A stretch of 64,000 bases of DNA. Source: Morinoia aosen. Lineage: Eukaryota; Arthropoda; Malacostraca; Amphipoda; Talitridae. The notes beneath the pieces are model-generated. The model was not told the origin of the DNA. It worked only from the letters and a program-made list of their open reading frames with translations, and searched no databases. The stretch is from the NCBI GenBank assembly GCA_030386875.1, contig CM059557.1, positions 62,140,514 to 62,204,513 on the forward strand, written 5' to 3'. The position numbers were made by a program, and so were the translations under genes. Of the stretch, positions 48,826 through 62,110 are shown one piece after another. Within the stretch, counting starts at the first letter, position 1. Every line of letters begins with the position of its first letter.

Positions 48826-51060
48826 CAAAAAGCAATACTGGAAAATGGTTGATTGTTCAGCAAATAGAAGCATTAAATCAAAGAAAGTTGCCATCAAATA
48901 TGGAAGTAGAAGCTTTATTCATGAACTACAGACGTAACAAGAAGGAAAGTGTAATATAAGCATAAAGTTCCACTGTTTATGATGTGCTAGAAGTTTGGCA
49001 AAATGCAGCAACAATAACCTAGAAACACGATATGATCAAGAAATTCAAGGAACCGCATATAGTGAGCGGCAGATATTGGAAAGAACTGAGGAAAGAAATC
49101 AAAGTCTTTATTAGGAAAATAAAATACATAAAGAGAAAAGTTCCTTGAAATTTTTTGCTTTACATTTGTCAGTGCAAACAAAAGAATAACCATTGAAGAA
49201 GATGAAAGTTTCTCCGTCTACACAGGGAAGGTCGAAAGGGAAAAATGACGGCAGTAGAAAAGGGAAACGCAAAGCTCTAAGAAGAAGCTGCAGAGAACCA
49301 AGTTTTAGAAAAATGGCGATTTTGTGAATGAAGTTTGTTTGATGAAATAGTAGTTTTAGCAGGTAGCAGCAGCAGTAGCAGCTGTGCCAGTTCATAGCGT
49401 GATGCCCCTATTGAGATGGAAGAGGTAAATCTGGCACAATCCCCATGAACAAAACAAGGACCGCCAAGAAAGAAGAAAAATTCTCAATTACAATGTAGTC
49501 TCTTTATTAGTTGTGGAGAAAATCAATGATTGATCTGCTGCTTTAATCCTAATACGTACGATAGCAACGAAGGAAAACATCCCGAGGATTACAGCATAAG
49601 CTACTCAATGATTCAAAAGCGAGACCGAAAGAAAGGGAAAACATGAGGGAAAATCTCTAAAATTTTCAAACTCTAAAACCCCTGATCGTTCAGTTGGAAT
49701 GACAAACTTCTGACAGACATAATTGGAAACAAAACAATTGGCCGTGTGCCACTTCTAAAATCTGGTATTGGAGAAAAACAACTGCTTCGAATGCCAAAAA
49801 TCGACCATGGAACCGGCAAAAATACTGCATATGCCATGCATCTGACAATATTTAATTGGAACTTGACAAATGAGGTAACAGGACTGTGTTTGGTACAACG
49901 TCGTAAAATACAGGTCGCAAAAATGGAACCTGTGTCCTATAATTGAGCAGAGAATGGAGAAAGATTTGTTGTTTCCATGTAGACATTATATTTCTGAAAC
50001 CCTCCAACAAACAGATGAGTCTCCTTTTTTACAGCCATCTTCAGGTCCAGACATACAGTTATTCAAAAGTTTCAAACGAACTGGAATAGGCTTGATTTAA
50101 TTTCCAATTACAAATTCACTCGAAACAGGAAAAGAAGAACATAATTGCCTTTGCAGCAAGACAAATGAACGAACAACCGACTTGTGACGATTATAAAAAA
50201 TTATTTGAGCTAAAAATGATCTTGTTATAAGGTGCTCCATCAACTGGAATAAAATTCAGAAAACCTGAATGGGGAAACTTTTATAGTCGATCAGAGTCAT
50301 CATGATCGAAAAACAATTTAACACAGCAGCGAAAGAAAGGAAGTGTCACACAAACATTTGCGGTGTTCTGCTGCAGTGTTCTGCTTCAATTTACATCAAA
50401 TACTGGATCTCAACTCCCACTGCAGCCAATGCTATTCCTAATGATTTCTGTTTGCTCATGATACTTTTTAGTTACAAAATTAATAATAAACCACGAATAA
50501 AAACTGTTGTGCAGAAATCCAGGAATCACGCACGTTATCTCTCGGAATAATTGATTGCTCTGGCTTTCTTTGATGATAATATCGGTCGTTATACAAAACA
50601 AAAAATGAAAGAGGGTTTCAAAATACCAGCAGATAAAGATCCAACAAAGAAGACGCAGAAAATTTTGAAAGCATAAACCATAAGCAGCATAATGATTTTG
50701 TTACTGCTAACATAATGTCATGCATGAAATTTCTAGCATTAGTTTCGTCATTTTTGAGTAAACCATGGGAATATGTGCTTTTGGAAGAAAGTTTTTGGAT
50801 TGCAAGAACTGGGTCAATCACATAACAGTGATTAATGATATTGCTGAAAGCGGCATCAAATTAATGAAAGACTACAATTCAATGTTTACTTATGATGAAT
50901 AGTAGAAATTACATTTGTCGCAGATCGTGTCAAATAATCGGATGAAACTTCGCGCCAAAACGAAGAAGACCTTCTTATCTCTGACTAAACACTTGAATTG
51001 TATCCCAATATCTGTCAGTGGTAACTTTCAATTAAAATAAAGCAACGATACAATCGCTGT
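48826..51060 (+). pseudogene. Decayed transposase-like gene of an unclassified arthropod/cnidarian family
   Basis: Reading across many stops and shifts, pieces occur in the order of a protein family I know only as repeated uncharacterised proteins in arthropods and cnidarians. N-terminal: IEALNQRKLPSNMEVEALF and TVYDVLEVWQNAATI. Middle: VPLLKSGIGEKQLLRMPKI, NEVTGLCLV, IEQRMEKDLLFPCRHYISE (the RHH-like motif). C-terminal: LIALAFFDDNIGRYTKQKM, then VINDIAERGIKLMKDYN. The order and spacing are right, so it is one old copy inserted in a cadherin intron, opposite to the gene's direction. Being a transposase is an inference from its copy-number behaviour; the catalytic class is not clear to me. No terminal repeats found. 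Confidence 0.6.
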
Positions 51061-51989
51061 ACCTCCTGGGCTGGGTGTCTTTGAAATCTGCAACATTTAT
51101 GAGGGGGGCGTGACCTCTAAAGATTTAAATTTGGCCCTTACATTTTTCTTCGATCGTTTTAACATAAAATTGATGGATTTGAGATAGTATTTAAGTATTT
51201 TCATAAGGAAAATTTTTGACCAAATATTTTGCTTCACCCTAAGGTACTTCATGCGAATACGTTACGAATGAATGGACTGACATTGACGACTTTTATGAAC
51301 CAAAGAATGAAATCAAAGATTCTGCCTTAATATGGTATTAATTACTTTGACCATAAATCTAAGCCCCACGCCTGAAGCTACGTATCAGCGCGCGTTGGAT
51401 TTGGCTCCAGCTCATTTCTTCAACAGCCTTGCAAGGACTTTTCAACTACTGATTTTGGGGAGACACGGAGTCAGCAGCAATGCTCATTATTCAAGATTGA
51501 AGAAAATGATTTGCAAAATTAAGAATCGAATATTCCACGAAAACCTCGATAGTCCGCCGATTGCTTTGGCAGAATTAAGTTCCAATTTCCGGGCATTTGC
51601 TCATATTTATATTGCAGTGCAAATTCTGACTTTCAATGTAATGCAGCCACATAAGTTGACTTTTTTCAATTAACTGCTTTTGATAATTTTTTATCATGTA
51701 CGAGTGACAAAAGGTAGCTCACCTCATTTTTATCCACTCCATACATTTTAGGTTTTTTATGTCTGCGTGCATTTGTTTCCCTAAAACTATACATGGTAAC
51801 ATTCAAAAAATGTTCAAGTTGTAAAGTCCTATTTTGTGTGATACAGAATTCCAAATTCTCCTTTAATTTGAGAAATGAAGATCCTGGAGAAAGACCTGCC
51901 AGAATTTGATTAAGAACGCACCATTGGGTTACATCAAGGCGGAAAATCAACTTAGGACATCTATACAGAAACCTGAATAAATATCAGAA
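51061..51989. other. No recognisable gene
   Basis: An open frame at 51332-51673 (+) begins with a run resembling nothing I know. It may be leftover from either neighbouring mobile element. Confidence 0.4.
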
Positions 51990-52745
51990 CGCTACAGGGA
52001 AGAGTTGCAAGCTGGAAACAAGATGGCAAGCCTGGTCCATTTCGTGGAAATTATGGAAGCTCTCTCATTCTGGATGAGAGAGACAGGCACTCATTGAAGA
52101 GATTGGAGAATGAAAATTGGCGTTCATCAACACAAATAAAAAAAAAACGAGCGTGTGAAGATTAAAAAAAAATTTCAAAAGGTAAAAAAAAGAGTTAAAC
52201 AGACGTCAAAAGCTAAAAAAGGGCCTTTAGACCATTTCAAATTCGATAGAAACCCATAAGTGTCGGCAGTGAATCGAAACAAAACGTTCGTTATTTGTTC
52301 GAGAACAATGAGATTAGAATATCGAGGATTAAAACCATGCATTGGGGTCCGATGAGTTCAGATTAGAATTGCTTGTCAAGATATAGCTACAACCCCGTGA
52401 AGCTATGGATCAAAACTGCATCATACTAACTCTTCAGACATTTGTGGGCAATGTAATGCTTTGGGCTGTATTTGCTGGGAAGGAGAGTGATCTGTCACTC
52501 TTTGCAATAACAAAATGAACTCATTGGAGTATATGCAAGTTCTGTCCGACCACGTTCATCCTTCCATGGAGTTCTATTTTCCAGAGGGCAATGGGATCTT
52601 TCATAACTACAAGCTCGTATCCACAGAGCCAGAAATGTTTAAGATTGGTTTAATGCGAATGATAGAACATTTGAGCACATGGACTGGACCCCACAATCTC
52701 CTGATTTATCCTCCAATTTAAAATTTTTCGAATGAGTTTGACAGG
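51990..52745 (+). pseudogene. Tc1-like transposase relic
   Basis: Fragments occur in Tc1 order on the + strand: LDERDRHSLKRLENENWRSS (second DNA-binding helix-turn-helix), SDEFRLEL (first catalytic Asp, usual WSDESRF), VMLWAVFAGKESDLSLFAI (usual VMVWGCF), MNSLEYMQVLSDHVHPS (usual YIxILxDxLxPS), then WTPQSPDLSS in a shifted frame (usual WPPQSPDLNPIEN). Stops and shifts separate them. The second Asp region reads NGIFHNYK and appears lost. It is dead and old. Confidence 0.8.
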
Positions 52746-55362
52746 AGCCAGCGTACCCTTTCGCCCCCCCTTCCTCCATCGTCTCCTCTGTATGACAGCT
52801 AGGTTACTGTTCATACAGCAAAATAGAACTGCTGAGGATCCAGAATCTTGTAAAATCGATGTATGGTAGTATAAAAACTATCATATAAGCTGGAGGCAGT
52901 ACTAACTTATTTTTGAACAATGAAAATTGGTTTGATCATATCGTGCAATACGGCACTTAATGTAAAGTTTGTTTAAAATATTCAATTATTGATAAACATT
53001 GGAGAACACAGTTTGATATCATTGCTAGAATGAACTCCAGACTTGAACAATATTGCGTCGCTGTGACGAGAGATGGGAAAGCAGCGGAATAGATTTTGAT
53101 TTTCCTCTGACAAAGATGTTTGGTATTTCATTTTAGGAGCTACAATCGACAGTTTCAGGTGGCTCCCCTTCACATACTTTAAGGACTAGTCTACGTAGAA
53201 TTTCAACCGCTGTGATTATTTGTTGCAGGATATACTGTTAAATCATGTAAATCTAGTCCTTTCAGATAGCAATATTGTGCTGACAATATTATAATTTTAA
53301 CTGTGTAAATCATGTGCATCAGCTGCCATGAACGTACGAAAAGCTGTTAACTAGGGGCCGTCATGTGAAGTAAAGCAATATCGGTTTATTTCATATTTTT
53401 AGACAATTGCTGATGTTGAACAACGCTAAGTCGTACTCGAGTTGGTTTTGGACGTTCAAATTGTACCTTGACACATTATATACAAGTACATGCGTTTATA
53501 GGAGATTATTTTTTTTATCGTGCAAGTGTAGCTTTTACGTAAGCATCAGAACCATCAAATCTTATCAAATACGAATACGCCATTATTCCCTACATACAGT
53601 ACGTTGCTGAGTACGAAAGCAGGAGTGAATAAATTTCTTAGCAAATAATATCACTGAGCCAGCGTTAAAAATTTAGAACAAGGACTTCAATTATTTGATC
53701 GTGTGAGAATGTGCAATAAGTAACAATATGAGAGTGAAAAAGCCAGACGGTCTCTTGCCAGTTCCTAGTCATCTTTCCGCTAATCAACAAGGGTTTGAAG
53801 TAAATTGATATTGCTCATCTAGTGCGTTTAGTTGATGTTTTTCGGTATTGTCTCTTTCATGACATCGGCTAAGAGGCGAGGATTAATAGAATAGATCACA
53901 AAGCCTCTCACTGAAGCTATAAGTAATCGATATCCGAGTATCTACAAACGCTTGCAATACCGCGAGCGTAAAATCGTCAGCCAAGTGGCATGGCCTGCAG
54001 GAAACGTAGTCCTCTTACTATTTAATTTGTGCTCAAACACAAAAATCAACGAGGCTTGTAGGTAAATATTTAGAATGCCAAGAACGGCTGGAATAATATT
54101 TCGGATGAGAATCGGTAGGAGCTATAAGAAGAGGAAGTTTTGGCCCCCGAGCGACTTTCCAGAAATAAGCGCACCCTCATCAACTGTTTTCGTAGCTAAT
54201 GGGGAACAGTTTAGCTGGTAAATTAAGGGACGCAGGACTTCAGTTGAATTTTGTGTGTAAACATTAGGAGCAAATAACTTGGTTCGAGCTTGAAGTTCTT
54301 CGTTGACTTGACGCAAACTAAAAAATTTGGATGAAACTCAGCTCGTTATGCATGACTGAACGACGGTAGTATTTATAACGATAGGAAGTATATATTCTGA
54401 ATTTAAAATTCGGGACGTAAAGTTCTTCGCCAAAGTTCTTCCACCTCTTTTGTTATGTATACCACGCATATGTAGAAGCGATATTGAATTCGAGGTAAAA
54501 TTTGCAAAAGTGTTGTGTGGATACGAATTATCGTCTTAAAAATAAAATATTGGAGTCTTTGAGGAATAGAGCCATTGATTAAAGTATGAGCCAAGAATTA
54601 AACCAATGTATGAAATGAATGCTTTATCAGTCACGTGAAATACGTTGGGAGAGATACGGAGCTCAATCTTTGAACTGCCATTTTCGAGTTTACGGGCGGA
54701 GAAATATTAGCGTGCATATGTGCATTTCGCTGAGTACCTACTTTGTGGAAGAAGTTGTACAATTCACCCTTTTAATTAATTTCATTTTATTTCAAAAATC
54801 ATTAGTTGACTTGTTAAAGATAGAAAACTCTAATCAATGAATCTCTCGCTTACACTCATCCTGCGCGTGGAATTGTGACCGAAATTTGATTATTTGAAAT
54901 TTAAAAGTGAATCGTTTATTTTATATAAGTACTGCACGCGTTACTTCTGCTAGAAATTCACTGGGGCTTCAACTGACACCTTTTCAAAATAAAAATTCTT
55001 TAACGAACGCTCCAGAATTGCTCAAGTGTCAGTATCCCTAAGAAGCGATTACATGTGTCAGTCATAAAAATATTTTTTGTTAAATGTTGCCAATTAGATC
55101 ATAGTTTTATCTACACCCACGTGATGAAAAAACTCGCTACTAAGCAATTTTAAACTAAGAAAAATGACCAGAACTCAAGTGAAACATAAAGAGATTAAAA
55201 AAAACATGTACAGAATGATTATTTGTACGCAGAGCCAATGCTGTGTCTATGGTAACGTACCGGTGTTTTAACTCTCCTGAAAAGAATTAAACTGGAAAGT
55301 AGGAGAGGCTGTAAGCATTTCGTTATGATGCCGTTGCAAATTACTATCACTTTGAATCTCAC
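52746..55362 (-). other. Cadherin intron 3, 5' part
   Basis: No gene recognised; short open frames only. Confidence 0.55.
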
Positions 55363-55552
55363 CCGCAAAACGCTGTGTTCCAGGCGTCCTCACAGAGTTG
55401 GCCGCTGGGACAGGTGACGTTCGCGCACATGTCTGCAGACGAGCACGAGCTGACCATGTTAGCGAAGGAGGAGAGCTGCGCAGCCTGAGAGTCGTTGGAA
55501 GTCGGGGGCAGAGGCAGAGGGTGGCCCCAAAGGCGGAGGTCGTCCAAGCAAC
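55363..55552 (-). CDS. Classical cadherin exon 3: end of laminin G and start of EGF
   Basis: The acceptor CCTTCTAAG|GTTGC takes one base from exon 2 and reads S-CLDDLRLWGHPLPLPPTSND, the closing strand of a laminin G domain (CxDDxRxxGxxLPLPP is typical of cadherin-type laminin G). Then an EGF starts: DMCANVTCPSGQLCEDAWN, TAFC. The donor TTGCGG|GTGAGA leaves two bases, phase-matched to exon 4. Codon composition is GC-rich relative to the intron. Confidence 0.85.
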
Positions 55553-58500
55553 CTTAGAAGGAATACGATCATTAAGCAGTTGCCTCGTTCAACTTCTTGT
55601 AAATGTAGTTAAAATGCTGGTTGAAGTGTATTTAATACCGATACGTGATGTTTTGCCCACATTTAATCGAAGCAAAAAGTGATAAAGGTTTTAAGAATAT
55701 AACAAATACAGTGGGCCCCAACAGTTACATTTGTCCTTTAGGCAATCAATATGATCGCTAAAGGAGATGCTTTCCAAAGTCTCCAAATGATCGATTGACA
55801 AAGTATTCTATGACCACCTACAAATTATCTTTTGTTACGTTCATTTTTTTATGTGATATAAATTCCTAAATACAATTCTGATGTCTAAATTCAGTTGCTA
55901 TCTTCTAATAGCTAATAAGGTCCAGAGTTATGAAAAAAGGCGAATATTCTTTCCATTTTCCTGGGACACAATGTACGGGTATTCTTGGTCGTGCCTTTAT
56001 CAATGTTAAAATGAATACGTGCTGTGTTGCCCAAATAACCAAGGTTAATTAGATCAGTCTAAATTTGATCGAATCCATGTAATGGATAACAAATTACGAA
56101 ACAATTAGTGGACATTTATTCATCAAGTTTAAACAGCAAAAACATCATTGTTAAGGCCATTAAATTGGATAGACTCATCTGTGAACAATTTTTATGTTGC
56201 TCTCTGACAAGCTTCACCTCATTTAACAGGATAGTTCCCAAAATGAGGACTTAGCAGCAACATTGCAGATACCGCTTCTAAATTTTGTTCGTCTTTTCAG
56301 AAGCATCCACCTTCACAAAAAAATGCCAAAGGGAATCGTTTCTGCGTTTCTAAGCTGCTGGATTTAAAAGTTATTTTCGTAAATGATAGCGAAACTGGGG
56401 GCGGTTGATTGTAGGCGGTAAAATAATTTAGCAGACAGCTCACATCTACAAAGAAGCATTGAAGAGAAATTGTTTTTATAGTGCCTACAGAGCGACACTT
56501 ATCTCTCTGGAAGACCTCTGGATCTTTCATGGTATTTAATCTCCCTTTACTAAGGAGAGAAATGTCAAAAGCTGAAGTTTAGGTAGTTATTAGGAGAACT
56601 TCTCAATAGTTGGTTATTTTTATGATATTTCCTGCTAGAGCGTTAGAGAGAAATCAACGAATGTCCTTCCAAACCAGCGACTTCTACGTTTGAAACGTCC
56701 TGCGTTCAGCTAACGAACTCTGCCGTTCATTTTGACTCAAACAATCTAGATTTATTTTGATGATTTGGAATGAATTTTTAAGAGAGGAATCACGGAGCAA
56801 GAAATATTTCGCTCTATTGATCGCAAAAAAATTAAAGAAAAAATTTCTCTTCGTTTACCTCTAGAAGTCGAACACAATGTATATGAAACGCAGCAAAATG
56901 TCTCTGAATGCGAAGATTTTAATTAAATGGAACTCCTTGAAGTTGAGTTGTGCATTTTAGCAGTAAAATTTTCAGTAATAGAAATAATGATACAAACAAG
57001 TTACTAAAAAATGTTATAACACAGAAAGTATACAACGAGCTCGATCCTTTCGATATATGATATACAACGAGCTCGATCAATGTTAGAATATTGAATAGTA
57101 AACAAAGATTATTTACATGTTGCATTTATCTATGAGAAAGAATCCTTGACATCACTCGTTATTCTTAAAGCACAGTTCCAGCTATTCGACATCGTTTAGT
57201 ATATTAGCGATAAAAATTTTCTTGCATGTGAATTCGAAAGAAATTCGGAGTCACTGAGGCAACGTAACGAACCACACCCCCGAGGAAATGCAAATTTTGA
57301 AAAGAGTATTTCCTGAAAAATGTATTTCTGAATTTCGCTAAGTTAGCTCCCAGCAAAATTGAAAAATGTATGATCTAAAGTTCAATTATTCATTCGCATA
57401 AAAAGAAACATCTAAGAAAAATCTGAAATATCAACAACAACATCATGATTAAAATTGCTCTTGGGCAGTAATTTCCCCGGTTTGAGAACTATTGCAGGCT
57501 TAAAAGTACTGTCGTTAACTGGAGTTTCTCGCCAACCTGCATGATCATTTATTGCTAAATATGAAGAGTATTTTCATTATGATAACTCACATCAGTAAGG
57601 CGGGCAATCCTTTAGACAAATAGTACAAAAAGCCATGCCCACATACTCAAATTTTGCACACGGCTTATAACTGTATTTATATTAAGTAGTCTTGTATCAT
57701 ACTCGGATGTTTATCTTCGGAATGGAAAAGTAAACGACTTTTAGGCAATAATTGGCAAATATGACTCTGCCATTTTATACGCGGCAACATTTCTAAAGAA
57801 AAATAAAAAATCATTTTCCAAAAGCAACTGTTCTTAGTAGGGACCGATGTACGGAAACGTTGAAGTGTGAGTGTTGGCAACCGTTTTGTCCGAAGATACA
57901 AATCTAATGAATTCTCTTTTTTTTAATTTAAAATCATTATATGTTTGTAGTACAATTACGTTTGAATGTCCTTTTAATTCTCGCAAGTCAAACGAGCTGT
58001 CGGAAGTCGAAGATATTATTTAATGCGATTCACCCAGTGGACAAAGGTGCTTCGTTACCCAATGTGTTTGTAATTAATACTTGTGGCTTATCAACAGTCA
58101 GGCAATTTGAGTGAGAAAATTTAAATTTTCTTTTTCGGCAACTCACAACTTCTCAGAAGAATAAAATTAATAAATCACAGTATTTTTTTGAATTGTAAAA
58201 TGTATGCACATTCACTCCTCAATAAGTGAAACAATGGTTTAAAATCAATATAAACAAATATATATATATATATACATCAAAAACATGTATCTAAAATCCG
58301 TTGTGCAAAAAGATTTTAATCAACGAATATATCATTATTTTCCCCGAAGGGAAAAACGGGATTAAAGCTGATATGAAAAACAAAAAACGAAAACAGATGT
58401 AGAAAAGTTTACTCGCGGATAAGATCTTGGAGGAAGCAACGCTTTTGAGCGGCTATTTTATATCGATGTATCATGTCTAACGAAATTTTCGCGTGTAACC

Positions 58501-59845
58501 TATTTCGTTTTATAGATGATTCAGAAAGCAGTCCAATGCATCCTACTTTTTAATATAAGTGAAGAATTTTTCATGATGCTTGAACCTGACGACTCACTAT
58601 AGGCAATTCTAGGATGTAGCCCTGGTTGAAGCTTTCGTGATCAAGTTTCGTAATGGAATTGGAATTATCTACGTGATCAATTCGTCTCCTAGTATCCCAT
58701 CGTTTTATTGGTTTCTGAATGAGAAATTACTGATTATGACAGTGCGCTTCAGGACAAGCTGTGTTTTCTCAAGGTCTCGCGATCTCAGTAGTGTCCAGGA
58801 ATTCACAAATGAACGGTAGGCCACCGATTCGTCTTCAGGAACGACGAAACAAGAATTTTCCTGTATTGTCGTGTTCTCTAACACCCCAGGAGGCTTGAGT
58901 CCGGCATTATTCGAAACATTTTCATGGTTAGAGAATCCCGGCGTCTCAGCTGCTGTGCTGTCTAGCAATACCGACTTCATAACGCACTAGGTAAAATAGA
59001 ACACCGTCCAGGGTTTCTTTTAATGAATGGTACCAGACAATATGCTTGCCCTCACCGAGAGGCTACAGTTACTGGAGCAGTGAAAACATAATAATAAAAC
59101 CAATGATATTTACCACGATTTTACTGTGGCAGTTGCTGCAACGTCGTCTTTTCAGGAAACGTAAGCGTCGTTAAATGATGTAGAGAAATGAAAATCTTAG
59201 TTCCACAAAATAATTGCAGGCAAATGGAAATCTGATATAAATTATAGGAAATTCAACAATATCCTTATTTTAAGTAAGATTTAAAACGGAAGTCTGAAGC
59301 TTATATAATAATTTTATGGAAACACACTGCTCGATATATGCCTGACGGGCTTGGCAAAGCGGCTGCTGAGAAAAAGTGTTAACAATTAAAATTCTTTATG
59401 TATTTTTCTTAAAACTCCTTCATACGAGTATCGTCGATATTTTATTGCCTCTTCAGCTAACATTCGACATTCATCATGGTTATTTTTTATGTTTTAATAA
59501 ATATTTTTTCATAAATTTTAACTGCGTTTAAAATCACGTCAGCATACCAATCGGTGCTATACATGCAAACATGAGATAGACTATTTTAAAATGTTTTACT
59601 TGGTTGTTCAAAAAATTCTAAAATTTAATTTGAATGAACTTTATCCGAGCGTTTCCGTTAAGCGGTAATTATTTTTATGAAAAGGTAATTATTTTCCAAC
59701 TGGTAAGACAAACTGTCGGTTTGGTTAGTTACTTGGAATAGTATTTCAATGATATTTGCTATCCCAAATCAATTTGTTTGCTGTAATCGAAATACCCCGA
59801 CTTCTACTTAGCGACAATTAGAGGCGACCTTTATCCAATACTCAC
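55553..59845 (-). other. Cadherin intron 2
   Basis: About 4.3 kb. A TATATA microsatellite lies near 58255-58275. A 91-codon - frame (58705-58980) has no fitting splice phase and no domain. No mobile element recognised. Confidence 0.6.
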
Positions 59846-60321
59846 TGTTCAGTAAATCATCTCCAACGTCGACCAACTGAGACTCCAAGAATTCAGGCAC
59901 TCCACCGATAAGGACGCCTTCTTGCTGGTCTACAATGAATTGCTGGGCATTCCATCGCGAACTTCTTTCTTCAGCGGAGCTCTTTAAACTTGAGCCTGCG
60001 GCACGGTATGACTGATTCTCGCTCCTGGCCACATTGAACGGCGGTACCTCACGCCAGCTTGTGATCTGTTCCGTTTGATTGTGTGTTTTAGTTTTGATGA
60101 TTACTCTTCCGTCGAAAGTAAATCTATTGGCCGTTTCGAAAGACTTTAACCTTGTTGCTTTACTGTGATGTCTAACTAGAGTTGGTGACATGTGAATGCG
60201 GAATCGCAGGTCGTGACTTGCCGTGGATTGACGATAGCCCGAAAAAAGTCCTTCGGTGAGAGATGAATTGTAGTTCGGATAGTCGCCATCGTCAGCCCAG
60301 AGCTCAAGAAACTGTCCGTAA
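59846..60321 (-). CDS. Classical cadherin exon 2: laminin G, second part
   Basis: The acceptor TCTGTATTGCCAG|TTACGG adds one base to exon 1's AG, giving NAW-S-YGQFLELWADDGD, a standard laminin G passage (hydrophobic strands then DDG). Near the end FIVDQQEGVLIGGVPEF is another laminin G hallmark (the GGVP turn). Between them is an insert of about 100 residues rich in Ser, Arg and Asn that is not part of a normal domain. The donor CTGAACA|GTGAGT (phase 1) joins exon 3 without disturbing the fold. The ORF ends 12 codons past the donor. Confidence 0.85.
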
Positions 60322-60517
60322 CTGGCAATACAGAAAAAATTATTTAGTAACTTCAAACATCAAATCAACACTATACTTATTAATGACGCGTTAAATCGTC
60401 CTAGCCCAAGAAACAAATTAATAAGAAAATGTCAAAGAAAATTATTTCATTTCATTGATCACACCAACCTCTATTGAATATCTATTGAACCTGAATAGAT
60501 TTTAAAATCTTCGTTAC

Positions 60518-61105
60518 CTCCATGCGTTTAGTGTGTGCCAATTTCCATCGTGGAGAACAGCGTCGGATAAACAAACTTGTGACACAATGGATCTCGACGA
60601 CGGCTGAGGACTCCTTTTGTGTGGCTCATCGTTTCGTTTTGTTCGCATTCTGGGGATCGATGCATTACCACTAGACGATAACGGTTTGTTGATCATACTA
60701 TGCAGCTCCTGCGTCTTCCAGTCATCAGATGGCATTTGTCGGTCGCCTCTATGTACTAAACCATCAGATGAATTTTCTTCGATGTCTCCGCCGTTTTCAT
60801 GATCAATTCTGAATGGGTATGGGTACCAGCCATCGAAAGTGTGAGATTTATTTCCGATTGAATGGAAAGGAGACTTATTGTTTCTGTGTTTTTCGTATTT
60901 CTGTCTTGATCGCCTCGAACGATTATTCGATAAAGGGGACTTGACTTCAACATTATCTTTTAAAGATTCAAATGAATCTTCATTCATCAATCTGGAAAGT
61001 AGCGTAAGGCACACTCTGCCATCTGCAAGATGCAGTCTCAGCTGATCTCTGTTTCGTTGGGATGACAGTTGAAGAATTAGTCCGGTGGAAGAACGGGTCC
61101 TCATG
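60518..61105 (-). CDS. Classical cadherin exon 1 (of window): laminin G, first part
   Basis: Acceptor TGTTTTACTGCAG|CATGAG in phase 2; donor CATGGAG|GTAACG in phase 2; 588 nt. It starts MRTRSSTGLILQLSS and RDQLRLHLADGRVCLTL (laminin G strands) and ends VCLSDAVLHDGNWHTLNAW, where DGNWH is the conserved turn. About 120 residues between them are a hydrophilic insert (RSRRSRQKYEKHRNN, SSSGNASIPRMRTKRN) not expected in laminin G. The ATG near its start is internal; the gene continues upstream beyond the window. A 196-bp intron separates it from exon 2. The classical cadherin identity comes from the whole exon set. Neural-cadherin type (Cadherin-N/N2) is the best guess from the laminin G-EGF-membrane order. 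Confidence 0.85.
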
Positions 61106-61649
61106 CTGCAGTAAAACATGTAGAACGAAAATTTGTAAGCACATCATTATTACTACTGCTACAAGTGTAAGACAAAAATGAGAACCAACATAAAATAAAC
61201 ATTTTTATTTTTTTTTCACAAACGTTTTGGAATGTTATAATTCCATCTTAAAATCGCGATGGAAAAACACACAAAAAGGTCAACAAACTTGAAAAATAAA
61301 AAAGTTCATAGAAGCTCAAAAAATAAGTAAACAAACGTGTATAAAACTCAAATCCTACTTCTCATTCAACAGCAGTAAAAACGATCATTCTCATTGACTC
61401 ACTTACCCACCTTTTCTTAAGTACATACATTCATACATTTGCACACGGGAACCCAACATAAACAGACGCGCGTAAACACATTCCACATTCATACACATAG
61501 AAATATGTCGGTAGGTAGAGGCAATGTTCAGTTAACTTATCAATGTTATCACTGATAATTCCGTCCGAAAGTTACTAGAAAAAACTACTGTCCCGCTCCC
61601 TCACCTTGAGCGTAGCAAAACAGTAATTGTACGTGTAATTATCTTTTTT

Positions 61650-62110
61650 GGGTTATTTGAACTCGGAACTGCAAAGAGAAGTCGTAGCTCTGGTTAGTAG
61701 GTGTATCACTTCAGTTGACGTGAGAGTATTTTATAGAAACAGTTTCAAAATCAGTTCTTATTTTAGGAAGAAAGAACGTATGGAAGAGTGTCTGTTGAGT
61801 GGATGTGTTTATTTCTATGAGTGTGACTGCTGCATGCAGACTTATGATAGTACAAAACTTCAATAATATATTAGACACAGCCAATATTCAGAAATTTTCC
61901 ATAGAACAGGTCACTCACTACTTTACTGTCCACATTCAGCAATCGGAGATCATTGTCAGCAACTTAATCATCCCTTCAGAACAAATAATTATTTACTCTG
62001 TGTACTACAAACAACGAACAAAATCTTCGCATTTTAGAATTTCCATTCATACCCATAAGCCTGACTTACTTGAATAAAACTTGAGTGCGGTCAAACTTAA
62101 CATTGCGTCA
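61650..62110 (+). pseudogene. GIY-YIG endonuclease end of a Penelope-like protein
   Basis: One frame with stops gives VRVFYRNSFKISSYFRKKER, SGCVYFYECDCCMQTYDSTK, FHRTGHSLLYCPHSAIGDHC and later HKPDLLE with LSAVKLNI. This is the order of the C-terminal GIY-YIG region in Penelope-type proteins (KISSxFxxKDR, VYxxxCxxC, RTGxPL, SAIxxH, ExIxIHKxKPxLN). Stops at 61866 and about 62035 and a final frame change show decay. Confidence 0.75.

Noticed and set aside
51332-51673. 113-codon + frame between two transposon relics
   Set aside because: No match to either neighbour's family that I can see; left as unexplained.
58705-58980. 91-codon - strand frame in cadherin intron 2
   Set aside because: Exons 2 and 3 already join in phase across this region and complete the laminin G fold; no domain in the frame.
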